From the NCBI RefSeq assembly GCF_000434895.1, contig NZ_FR892810.1, positions 5,422 through 69,421 on the forward strand: a DNA stretch of 64,000 bases, written 5' to 3'. This DNA comes from Phascolarctobacterium succinatutens CAG:287. GTDB lineage: Bacteria > Bacillota > Negativicutes > Acidaminococcales > Acidaminococcaceae. The position numbers and the translations under genes were made by a program. Every line of letters starts with the position of its first letter. Within the stretch, counting starts at the first letter, position 1. Shown in pieces: positions 8,742 to 15,295 of this stretch. The notes beneath the pieces are model-generated. The model was not told the DNA's origin. It did no database searches and saw nothing but the letters and a program-made list of their open reading frames with translations.

Positions 8742-9028
8742 TTTTTATCCTCCAATCTGATAATATTTTTCCATTGTAAATCCCTAATCAGATTTACTAT
8801 GTCTTGTTCTAAACTATTTTCGTCAATTACGTAATCCTTAAGAAACATTTCTTTTATTTCTTCGATTTTTCTTTTTCCATCGCATAATTCCAGAAAATTT
8901 TTAGCCGTTTCATTTAAATAAAAAATATCTAAACCGTCTGATTCTGCTATTAAAAAATCTTCATTTTCCCTAGTCTTTAAGGCTATAACTCTAGGAATCT
9001 TATCTTTAAAAAAATCGTACACCACCAC
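8738..9028 (-). CDS. PqqD-like RiPP recognition element protein
   Basis: A 96-residue protein with the PqqD winged-helix pattern: the FYLNETAKNFLELCDGKRKIEEI strand and helix core, followed by DENSLEQDIVNLIRDLQWKNII. These proteins bind leader peptides and present them to the radical SAM partner. Translation starts at a GTG (9026-9028) behind an AGGTAGGTG site, 3 bases after the stop of the 54-residue peptide gene. It lies between two candidate precursors and downstream of the radical SAM gene, as expected for a leader-binding subunit. Confidence 0.85.
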   Translation of the reverse strand: MVVYDFFKDKIPRVIALKTRENEDFLIAESDGLDIFYLNETAKNFLELCDGKRKIEEIKEMFLKDYVIDENSLEQDIVNLIRDLQWKNIIRLEDKK

Positions 9029-9031
9029 AAT

Positions 9032-9196
9032 TCACCTACCTAAATTTTTCAGTTTTATTACAGGGCTCGCTTTCATAGCATGAGCTACTGCTCTTCCAAT
9101 TACGTAACCACCAGCTAAAGCTGCACCTACCATCGGAAACGCACTTTTCCCCATATCAAAGCACATAGCCACTGGTTTTATATAACTTTTCTTCAT
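9032..9196 (-). CDS. Second candidate RiPP precursor peptide (54 residues)
   Basis: A short ORF reading MKKSYIKPVAMCFDMGKSAF and ending VIKLKNLGR. It has a very good AAGGAG ribosome site 9 bases before the ATG at 9194-9196. Its start repeats the KK(S)YxKP leader of the 65-residue peptide. Its middle (FPMVGAALAGG) matches that peptide's IPAVVGAVAGL block. The only cysteine (residue 12) is in the leader half, so a Cys-based core crosslink is unlikely. It is placed directly between the radical SAM and PqqD-like genes, with a 3-base gap to the latter. The paired resemblance and the ribosome site support a true gene; the mature product is unknown. Confidence 0.72.
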   Translation of the reverse strand: MKKSYIKPVAMCFDMGKSAFPMVGAALAGGYVIGRAVAHAMKASPVIKLKNLGR

Positions 9197-9229
9197 AGCA
9201 AACAACTCCTTATAATATCTTTTATTTTT

Positions 9230-9244
9230 ACCGATTTTCTCGGT
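9230..9244 (-). other. Small hairpin before the 54-residue peptide gene
   Basis: ACCGA-TTTTC-TCGGT forms a 5-bp stem in the 86-base gap between the radical SAM stop and the peptide start. It could be a processing or stability element that lets the peptide be made in excess over the enzyme. Only the inverted repeat is seen. Confidence 0.35.
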
Positions 9245-9282
9245 CTTTTGTAGTTTTTTATATTTTAAGTCAGCTTTTTGTT

Positions 9283-10323
9283 TTAGACTAAAATATCTTT
9301 ATCAACATGATTTTGAATATTGCCCTTTTGAGTCTCCTCGTTTATTGAGGCAATAAATTTTTGAACTCTTTCACTCTTCCATGCATTAATTCCGTGCTTC
9401 ATCCATAACTCTTTTAGTGAAGTATTTAACACATTGCCAATAATGAACGGAGCCATGCAATCTAATCGGAATTCCCCATTAGGTCTAATGATACCGCCAG
9501 CATTATTCTCTAAGCTATACCTTTTCATTTGATGCCCCAAATCAGCACTTCTTCTAATTTCTATTTTCTCGTTATACTTATTTTGAAGCTTACTAATAAC
9601 TTCATACAAGCAATTTTTTTGTTCTTTCGTTAAAATAATATCTTCATTAGTAATAGCTCTTCCACTAGGCAAAACCTCACCTAAAATAATTCTGCTTGCC
9701 CCCATGCTATAAGCTAAATCTACCATATCCTCAACTTTTCCTAGATTTTTAGGAGTTACCGTATGAGCAATTACAAGAGGTATACCAGCTTGAGAAATTT
9801 CCAAAGCACCATTTACCGCTCGTTCAAAGCTGCCTCTCACCCCCCTGAACTCGTCATGAATTTCTGCTGTTGAACCGTCAATAGATACTTGAAACCAATA
9901 ATATCTATACTTACTAAAGCGTTTTACTTTTTCTTTAGTCAGCAGGTAACCGTTTGTAATAACTACAAAAGAAGTCCCATCATCATGCAAAATATCCATT
10001 ATGTCAAATAGGCGATCACCTAATAATAATGGCTCTCCGCCAGAAAGAATACATTGAAAAATACCGCCATCTTTAACTATCTCTTTAGCCAAACTGCACC
10101 ATTTATCTGGTGTCATTAACGTCTCCCTATCAGCATCACCAGATCTATTATAACAATGCTTGCACGCAAGATTGCATCGTCCTGTTAATTCAAATTGTAA
10201 CGTAATCGGATATGTAAATTTTTCAGGATATAAGCCTTGTTTTCTTAAATTAGTAATATTTTCTTCAATAGCCTTTAGATATTGATTATCTAACGCTCTG
10301 TTTATTTTTATATAATCTTTCAT
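9283..10323 (-). CDS. Radical SAM peptide-modifying enzyme with a reduced SPASM-like C-terminus
   Basis: A 346-residue enzyme with the canonical CX3CX2C cluster (Cys50, 54, 57 in GRCNLACKHCYNRSGD). SGGEPLL and VSIDGS follow, typical of the SPASM branch. The C-terminal NGEFRLDCMAPFIIGN resembles the opening of a SPASM domain, but only that one cysteine (about 289) is present and the usual further cysteines are missing. The auxiliary clusters are therefore probably lost or differently bound. ATGA overlap with the CxxCxxCC gene and GGAGA upstream show coupling. With the PqqD-like protein and two small peptides alongside, RiPP maturation is the best reading. C-C crosslinking or epimerisation fits the cysteine-free core better than thioether formation. 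Confidence 0.88.
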   Translation of the reverse strand: MKDYIKINRALDNQYLKAIEENITNLRKQGLYPEKFTYPITLQFELTGRCNLACKHCYNRSGDADRETLMTPDKWCSLAKEIVKDGGIFQCILSGGEPLLLGDRLFDIMDILHDDGTSFVVITNGYLLTKEKVKRFSKYRYYWFQVSIDGSTAEIHDEFRGVRGSFERAVNGALEISQAGIPLVIAHTVTPKNLGKVEDMVDLAYSMGASRIILGEVLPSGRAITNEDIILTKEQKNCLYEVISKLQNKYNEKIEIRRSADLGHQMKRYSLENNAGGIIRPNGEFRLDCMAPFIIGNVLNTSLKELWMKHGINAWKSERVQKFIASINEETQKGNIQNHVDKDILV

Positions 10324-10592
10324 TCTTTTTCTCCTTTTATTATTTTACAAAAAAAGTAAATAATACGATGAAATTCACGAACACTCATATACGGAAAATA
10401 CTTTTCGTAAACATACTTACCATTGCAAGCATTCGGCCGGATAGAATAAATTGAACATCTGTTATCCACATTCAAGAATTTGCAAATACCATCGCCTCTA
10501 TCAAATCCTAATAATTGCAGTATTCTATTCACATGTTTACAACATTCCCCACAGCAATCGCATGGAAACGGATAATACTTTTGCACAATCAT
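10320..10592 (-). CDS. YkgJ-like CxxCxxCC cysteine-cluster protein
   Basis: A 90-residue protein with PCDCCGECCKH (Cys11, 13, 14, 17, 18) and then GICKF, NRCSIY and RPNAC (Cys37, 46, 56). This is the pattern of the zinc/iron-chelating CxxCxxCC family, whose role is mostly unknown. It is the first gene of the RiPP-like operon and overlaps the radical SAM start by 4 bases, so it probably serves maturation, for instance as a metal or electron partner (inference). The AGGGG site sits only 2 bases from the ATG but 8 bases from a GTG two codons later, so the true start may be 10586. Confidence 0.75.
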   Translation of the reverse strand: MIVQKYYPFPCDCCGECCKHVNRILQLLGFDRGDGICKFLNVDNRCSIYSIRPNACNGKYVYEKYFPYMSVREFHRIIYFFCKIIKGEKE

Positions 10593-10676
10593 TTCCCCTT
10601 AATAACATTGACATAAATTTGACCTTTTTGTTTTAAGAACGTTTTATATTTAGTTTATTAATGAGAGTTTTTGATT

Positions 10677-10907
10677 TTATCCATTCTCCACCCCATCCAT
10701 CAGCTCGCTCATCGTAATACCTAGTTTCTCGGCAATCTTCATTAAGGTTGAAAGTGATACGCTTTTTGTATAACCGCCATTTTCAATACGCGATAAATAT
10801 TGCGGCGTAATGCCAACTTCTTCTGCAAGCTTCTCTTGTGTCATGCTCTTCAATTTTCTATAAAAAACTATCTTGGCACCTATTTTCTTATATCGCGACG
10901 CAAACAT
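10677..10907 (-). CDS. XRE-family transcriptional regulator (paralogue A)
   Basis: A 76-residue single-domain helix-turn-helix protein. The scissors helices are in MTQEKLAEEVGITPQYLSRIENGG, followed by VSLSTLMKIAEKLGITMSELM. There is no sensory domain. GAGGAG lies about 11 bases upstream of the ATG. A decayed second copy, with the same upstream region, is at 14868-15010. It sits just upstream of the RiPP-like operon in the same direction and may control it or its own promoter. Confidence 0.85.
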   Translation of the reverse strand: MFASRYKKIGAKIVFYRKLKSMTQEKLAEEVGITPQYLSRIENGGYTKSVSLSTLMKIAEKLGITMSELMDGVENG

Positions 10908-10933
10908 TTAGCTCTCACTCCTCTTACCACTAT

Positions 10934-10969
10934 ATTATCGCACATTCTCAATTTCTTATCTTTGCACAA
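10934..10969 (-). promoter_or_regulatory. Extended -10 promoter and repeated motif upstream of regulator A
   Basis: The minus strand carries TGCGATAAT, an extended -10, 30 bases before the regulator start. TGTGC followed by (A)GATAA occurs twice in direct orientation (near 10940 and 10965). The same arrangement is kept upstream of the decayed copy at 14868-15010. That conservation next to a dead gene suggests a regulator operator, but this is inference. Confidence 0.45.
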
Positions 10970-11045
10970 TTGTTTCATAACTTTACATATAGTTTAATTT
11001 TTTTTGCGCCTTGCTTTTTGGAGCTCGCCAATGTACTTACATCAT

Positions 11046-11480
11046 TATTTATTTCTGCTGCTTCTTACTTTCTCTCCTGCATAAGCCGCACCGGGTCAAC
11101 CCCCAAAGCCTGCGCCAGCAAAAATATAGACTCCATATTAAAGGGTCCCTTGCCGCATTCGATGTCTGAAACGCGCGCTCTTGACATTTTGGCCTTCTCC
11201 GCCAGCTCGCTCTGCGTCAGGCTCAATGCCCTACGATAATACATTATATTCAAGCCAATAGTTTTATATTTTTCTTCAAACAAAAAGTACCACTCCTTAT
11301 CTCTCACCTTATATTATGCACTAAAAAGGTAGCTCGTGCGGTGCTTTAAATTTTATATATGTGGAATATATTTGACATGAATGCTGTAAACTTCCTTACT
11401 TACCGCCTGCTTTTAGTATAAATTGAAATGAGAAACAATAATACCACTATAAAATTTCTTCTTTGTGATATTTGAATAAG
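11046..11480. repeat. Direct repeat B, copy 1 (regulator B plus upstream region)
   Basis: About 435 bases covering regulator B and some 170 bases upstream. They match 17422-17857 at high identity, including TATTATGCACTAAAAA, the GCGGTGCTTTA segment and GCCTGCTTTTAGTATAA. The copies are in the same orientation. Both end at a minus-strand terminator, but the terminators differ. Confidence 0.85.
11065..11283 (-). CDS. XRE-family transcriptional regulator (paralogue B1)
   Basis: A small helix-turn-helix protein of 72 residues: LSLTQSELAEKAKMSRARVSDIECGKGP, then MESIFLLAQALGVDPVRLMQ. It is nearly identical to the protein at 17441-17659. I chose the TTG at 11283 because AAGGAG lies 9 bases upstream and the paralogue can only start at the same TTG. 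An upstream in-frame GTG (11307) would add 8 residues. No partner domain is present. It lies after the att-like repeat and terminator, before regulator A. Confidence 0.85.
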   Translation of the reverse strand: MFEEKYKTIGLNIMYYRRALSLTQSELAEKAKMSRARVSDIECGKGPFNMESIFLLAQALGVDPVRLMQERK

Positions 11481-11508
11481 AAAAAAGCTCCCGGATTTCT
11501 CCGAGAGC
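11481..11508 (-). terminator. Intrinsic terminator of the ferredoxin/HNH operon
   Basis: GCTCCCGGA/TCCGAGAGC (9-bp stem with one G-T pair) around a 4-base loop, followed on the minus strand by six T. It ends the operon 11587-14844 and is part of the att-like repeat. Confidence 0.85.
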
Positions 11509-11533
11509 CGATTGCCATAGTTGGCGGAGTGGG
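11481..11533. repeat. att-like direct repeat, distal copy (tRNA-Ser 3' end plus terminator)
   Basis: These 53 bases match 22426-22478 at 50 of 53 positions in the same orientation. Bases 11522-11533 equal the last 12 bases of tRNA-Ser(GCT) including CCA, without a tRNA attached. The three differences all fall in the terminator stem and partly compensate each other. Next to it, 11531-11550 forms a T-arm-like hairpin (GGGTTA/TAACCC). This is the layout left by integration at a tRNA 3' end. Confidence 0.7.
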
Positions 11534-11586
11534 TTAAGGTCTTCTAACCCAACAACAAAGTAATGCTTACTTAATCCTATCAATTT

Positions 11587-12648
11587 TTATTTCAGCAGTG
11601 CTACTTTGGAATCTCCAACGCCGCTATTCAGCTGTGCTGTTTTTGAATTTGCAACGGCCTTACTCAGCAGGGCAACCTTTTTATCTATTTCCTTTTGGAC
11701 ACGCTCTTTGTAATCCTTTAAGGCCGCATCAATGGTATCGATAACCTGGGAATCGTAATCCACATAATTAATGGCGTCCTTCAAATCTCCTATATATTCT
11801 TCGCAAGCCTTATTTACATCTTTATAGCAATATTTCTCTTCATATTTATCATTACCGAAGAAGCTAGTGCCTGCATATACTTCTGTATCATCTGTATCCA
11901 TATAATCCCTATAATCACTACGGGAAGTATAATTGCAGCCATTAAACTCTCTCATTACATCACTGCAGCCGCGCTCTTCAAACTCTTTAAGCCTTACATT
12001 GAGCATATACACAAGCACAGAATCCTTCTCATTAGCACTGCCGCCCGGGAAAACCGCAAATTCTTTAAAGTCTGCCGGCAGCTTAATTCCGCCTGCAGCT
12101 GCCGCTCCGGCAAATTCCTGCAGCACATCTGCATACTGCTTGTTAATCTGCCCCCAGAAGCCGCTTTCATCAAAAGTATAAAATCTTCTCAGCTTGTCTT
12201 CCTTATATTGCACAAAAACCTCAAGAATGAATTTCTTATACTGCGAATAGCAGATACGATCAAATTCACTTTCCGCAGCACTCATAGCTCTGCTTTCGCT
12301 GGAATAATCATAACGATATTCTCCCTGCGGATAGGAGCAGGTCATACGGTAATCCTGTGCGTGCATCTCAACATCTTTTCGGGTAACATTCGGAACGGTA
12401 ATCTTTGCTAAAGCGTTTTGCAGTTTTTCCGGCAGCTTGCTTAAGTCTGCGCCTTCGCCTTCCGCTATGCTTAAAGCTTGTACAGGGCAACCGGCAACAA
12501 TTTCTTCAGCCTTGGCTAAAAAATCATCACTAAAATAGCCACCATTTACAGGAACAGCCTTGCCTTCAGCATCTTCCTGCAAAAGTTTTGTTTCTAATAA
12601 GCAGTTGCCACAAGCAATGCATTTTTCACTAACTACAAATTTTTTCAT
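11587..12648 (-). CDS. Protein with an N-terminal single [4Fe-4S] ferredoxin domain, otherwise unrecognised
   Basis: The first 60 residues contain CIACGNC (Cys10, 13, 16) and a distal GCPVQAL cysteine (54), the pattern of a one-cluster ferredoxin. The remaining 290 residues are charged, mostly helical and unknown to me, with several RxYKxF/YTFDESGFWGQ-like segments. Length is 353. GGAGG lies 6 bases before the ATG. It is the last gene of a three-gene operon with a glycine-zipper-like protein and an HNH protein, and a strong terminator follows. An electron-transfer or cluster-sensing role is suggested by the domain only. Confidence 0.75.
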   Translation of the reverse strand: MKKFVVSEKCIACGNCLLETKLLQEDAEGKAVPVNGGYFSDDFLAKAEEIVAGCPVQALSIAEGEGADLSKLPEKLQNALAKITVPNVTRKDVEMHAQDYRMTCSYPQGEYRYDYSSESRAMSAAESEFDRICYSQYKKFILEVFVQYKEDKLRRFYTFDESGFWGQINKQYADVLQEFAGAAAAGGIKLPADFKEFAVFPGGSANEKDSVLVYMLNVRLKEFEERGCSDVMREFNGCNYTSRSDYRDYMDTDDTEVYAGTSFFGNDKYEEKYCYKDVNKACEEYIGDLKDAINYVDYDSQVIDTIDAALKDYKERVQKEIDKKVALLSKAVANSKTAQLNSGVGDSKVALLK

Positions 12649-12664
12649 CTTGATTCCTCCAAAT

Positions 12665-13474
12665 CTACAAATTTTTTATATCCTGCATACACTGACTGCC
12701 AATTGCCAACGCTTCCGTTGTTTCTTGCGTAACCTTTCCTTCGTCCGTAAGTACAGGAGCATCAATTATTTTTTTCAGTGTAACCGCCAGATTTATGCAG
12801 CTGCAAAAGGCCTTGCGATCGTTTTCTGTATAAGCAGCTTTGTCCCTGCCCTTAGCAGCAATCAGTTCATCTGAATAGCTGATAGCTTGCATAAACAGCC
12901 TGTTTAACCTTGGCAGTAAATCAGACACCTTATTGCAGGAAGCTATCACGCCGTCTAAAACAGCAGCTAAATTTTCAGCCTGGCTGTAGACAACACGTGA
13001 ACTGCGCAGCTGCGCGCCAGCCATTTGCAGTTCCCTTTCAGAATCATTGATAAACGCATTGCCTAAGCCAAATACGCCGAAGCCCTTTAAGATGCTGACA
13101 GCAATTTCTTTATCAGTCATTGGTCTTACAGCTGTCTGTGCCACTGCATTGATAATCTGTATCTCTTTAGGGCTAAAGCTTTGCTGGTTTAAAACTGCCA
13201 GCATCTTGTCATCACGAAAGTCAATTTTCATGAGCTTGCCATACACAGTAACAAAATTCTGCATTGAAGTAATCAATATCGAACGCTTACGGTTGGAAAG
13301 CTTCTTCATAGCATTATCTGCTGCCTGCTTCTTTACTTCCACCAGCCTGTGAGCTTCTTGCTCCATCGCAAAAGCTTTAGCATAACGCTTTCTCGTCCTG
13401 CTATCTATCTGCATTGATTTTTCTGCGCCATAAAGGCCGCTGCCCAAAACTGCCCCAAGTACCAGTCCGATCAT
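12665..13474 (-). CDS. Unrecognised helical protein with an N-terminal glycine-rich membrane-like segment
   Basis: A 269-residue protein starting MIGLVLGAVLGSGLYGAEKS, a glycine-rich hydrophobic helix. A long mainly helical region with many basic residues follows (SRTRKRYAKAF, KKLSNRKRSILITSMQ). A second glycine-rich patch is ILKGFGVFGLGNAF. I do not recognise a family. AGGGGG lies 7-8 bases before the ATG at 13474. A longer start at 13492 would overlap the HNH stop by 4 bases but has a weaker site. It is always read between the HNH and ferredoxin genes here, so it probably acts with them. Confidence 0.65.
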   Translation of the reverse strand: MIGLVLGAVLGSGLYGAEKSMQIDSRTRKRYAKAFAMEQEAHRLVEVKKQAADNAMKKLSNRKRSILITSMQNFVTVYGKLMKIDFRDDKMLAVLNQQSFSPKEIQIINAVAQTAVRPMTDKEIAVSILKGFGVFGLGNAFINDSERELQMAGAQLRSSRVVYSQAENLAAVLDGVIASCNKVSDLLPRLNRLFMQAISYSDELIAAKGRDKAAYTENDRKAFCSCINLAVTLKKIIDAPVLTDEGKVTQETTEALAIGSQCMQDIKNL

Positions 13475-13488
13475 ATCATCTGCCCCCT

Positions 13489-14844
13489 TCATAATGTCAG
13501 CACCGCATCTTTATCGTCAAAAAAACTGTTAAACTCCTCCAGTGACTGAAAAGCACATTTTTGGTTAAACACCGCCAAAATATCATTCAGGCCCTGGGTG
13601 ATTGCTTTATCATCTACTGCGTAAACTCCCTGCATAACAAGCTCAAAGCCACCTTCAAAGGCCGCTGTCATATATGCATCTTTTGCTTTATTGTATTCAT
13701 CAATCCGCTGCTTTTGCTGCGCCAGACTTTGCAGTGCAGTATTAATAATATGCTTAAATTCCGCCTGACGTTTTTTATCCAGCCTGCGTTCCATCTGATA
13801 TTTAGTGACCGCCCTGGTTATTTCCCCCACAACCAGGGAAGTAACCACTGCCGCCACCGGTCCGCCCAAGGCAAACGCCATGTTTGCTGCCAATACACCG
13901 GCAGTGCCGCAAACAATTTGCGCAGAGCATTCTTCGCCGCTGATATTGCCATCTAAATAGTTCGCCACAATGCCACCTATTTCTACAGCCATCGTCAGCT
14001 GCATAATCGGCAAATTTTTTCCTGCTAGCTTGGCGAAATCCTTCGCCCCAGCCTTTTTCGCTACTGCGACAACACCATCCTGTACTACCGAAATACCGGC
14101 AGCACTGCCAAAGCTCCTTACAGTATCCTTGCCGACATTTTTTACAGCCTGCTTAATGTCCTGTTCACCTTTCACCAAGCCCACAAGATTGGTCAAGCCG
14201 GAAACAGTTGCAGTTACAAAGGCTGCTTCCCTGCCGGCAGCAGTTGCCTTCTTGACCGATGGCGCAACTGCACCCAGCTTAGAACTGATAACTTTGCTGT
14301 TTTTTATTTCATTAACCGTATTTTCTATTTTATACTTAGTCGCCTGTGTCCGTATATGAGCCTCTGCCTTCACTTCTTCTTTCAGCATATTAACGCTCGT
14401 CACAGCATCCGGGCAGTCAACAGCTTTTTTATTTGTCTTGAAGATTTTCTTGCCAAATAAAGTCTCTGATACATCATTAATCTGCGCAGCGCCTGCTTCA
14501 GTATATTTTTTTGCTATATACTCGTGGTTATTCAGCGCACCCTTGGACTTGTTCAGCGAGGCATTGGTATTAGCAAGGTTTGCATCAGCATTAGCCATTG
14601 TTCTTATCTGCTCCGGCGTCAAATCAGAACCATAACGCCTGATTTGCTCATCTAACGGAACAATGTGGTCAACGTTTGATTGCTTTTCATTAATATGCTT
14701 ATTAGCATTATAAAAAATTCTCTTACCCGTATATTCGTCAGTTATACTTTTTTTATTGCCAAAGGATCTGTTTTTATAGCTGTCAGCCGCATTATTGCGT
14801 CTGTTAATATCATCTACCTGACTACGCTTTATCTTATCACTCAT
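13489..14844 (-). CDS. HNH-nuclease-like protein with a hydrophobic C-terminal half
   Basis: A 451-residue protein. Residues 34-110 carry an HNH-like core: DEYTGKRIFY, then NVDHIVPLDEQ (Asp59-His60) and NLANTNASLNKSKG, with the spacing of HNH nucleases. Cysteine zinc knuckles are absent. Residues about 200-330 are glycine/alanine-rich and hydrophobic (IGGIVANYLDG, CGTAGVLAANMAFALGGPVAAVV), like a membrane or pore-like region. A charged helical tail follows. GGAGG precedes the ATG. A nuclease joined to a hydrophobic domain suggests an effector, toxin or defence nuclease, but no immunity gene is recognisable. First gene of its operon. Confidence 0.65.
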   Translation of the reverse strand: MSDKIKRSQVDDINRRNNAADSYKNRSFGNKKSITDEYTGKRIFYNANKHINEKQSNVDHIVPLDEQIRRYGSDLTPEQIRTMANADANLANTNASLNKSKGALNNHEYIAKKYTEAGAAQINDVSETLFGKKIFKTNKKAVDCPDAVTSVNMLKEEVKAEAHIRTQATKYKIENTVNEIKNSKVISSKLGAVAPSVKKATAAGREAAFVTATVSGLTNLVGLVKGEQDIKQAVKNVGKDTVRSFGSAAGISVVQDGVVAVAKKAGAKDFAKLAGKNLPIMQLTMAVEIGGIVANYLDGNISGEECSAQIVCGTAGVLAANMAFALGGPVAAVVTSLVVGEITRAVTKYQMERRLDKKRQAEFKHIINTALQSLAQQKQRIDEYNKAKDAYMTAAFEGGFELVMQGVYAVDDKAITQGLNDILAVFNQKCAFQSLEEFNSFFDDKDAVLTL

Positions 14845-14867
14845 ACGCCGCCTCCAAAATTTATTGA

Positions 14868-15010
14868 GAAGTATCTTCTACTCCTTCCATTAGCTCACTC
14901 ATCGTAATCCCTAGCTTCCTGGCAACCTATTCCTGTATCAAACTCTTCAATTGCCTGCAAGTAAGGCATCTTAGTGCCTATTTTCTTATATCTCTGTGCA
15001 AATAATTAGC
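14868..15010 (-). pseudogene. Decayed copy of regulator A with conserved upstream region
   Basis: Minus-strand sequence matches the start of regulator A (AGATATAAGAAAATAGG) and its end (ATTACGATGAG...GAGCT). The ATG is replaced by ATT, and about 95 bases including most of the helix-turn-helix are missing. The upstream 100 bases (15011-15110) still match the promoter region of regulator A, including TGCGATAAT. I see no gene in the rest of 15011-15258. Confidence 0.75.
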
Positions 15011-15252
15011 ATTAGCTCCCTTTCCCACTATATTATCGCACATTATCAATTTCATATCTTTGCACAATTTTTCACAATTTTACATATAGTTTAATTTCTT
15101 GCGCTTTACCTATTAAGCTTTGCAAGGTGCTTACGTAATTTATATTTCCGCCATGATTTTGATAATAAGTTATGGTGCATTTTTTTCAAACTCACGTCAA
15201 ATCACCCATTTGCCATATGAGCATGAATATATTTAAAGTTCAACATATTAAA

Positions 15253-15287
15253 TAAATTTTTAGCAGGACTGCAAAACGCAGCCCTGC
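15253..15287 (-). terminator. Stem-loop after the lipoprotein gene
   Basis: GCAGGACTGC/GCAGCCCTGC (15263-15272 and 15278-15287) forms a 10-bp stem with one G-T pair and a 5-base loop. A TAAAAATTTATTT tract follows on the minus strand. It lies directly after the lipoprotein stop. The T tract is weak. Confidence 0.55.
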
Positions 15288-15295
15288 CTGTTACC

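Noticed and set aside
8544..9196. Sactipeptide or ranthipeptide assignment for the small peptides
   Set aside because: The 65-residue peptide has no cysteine, and the only cysteine of the other lies in its leader half, so Cys-based thioether classes do not fit.
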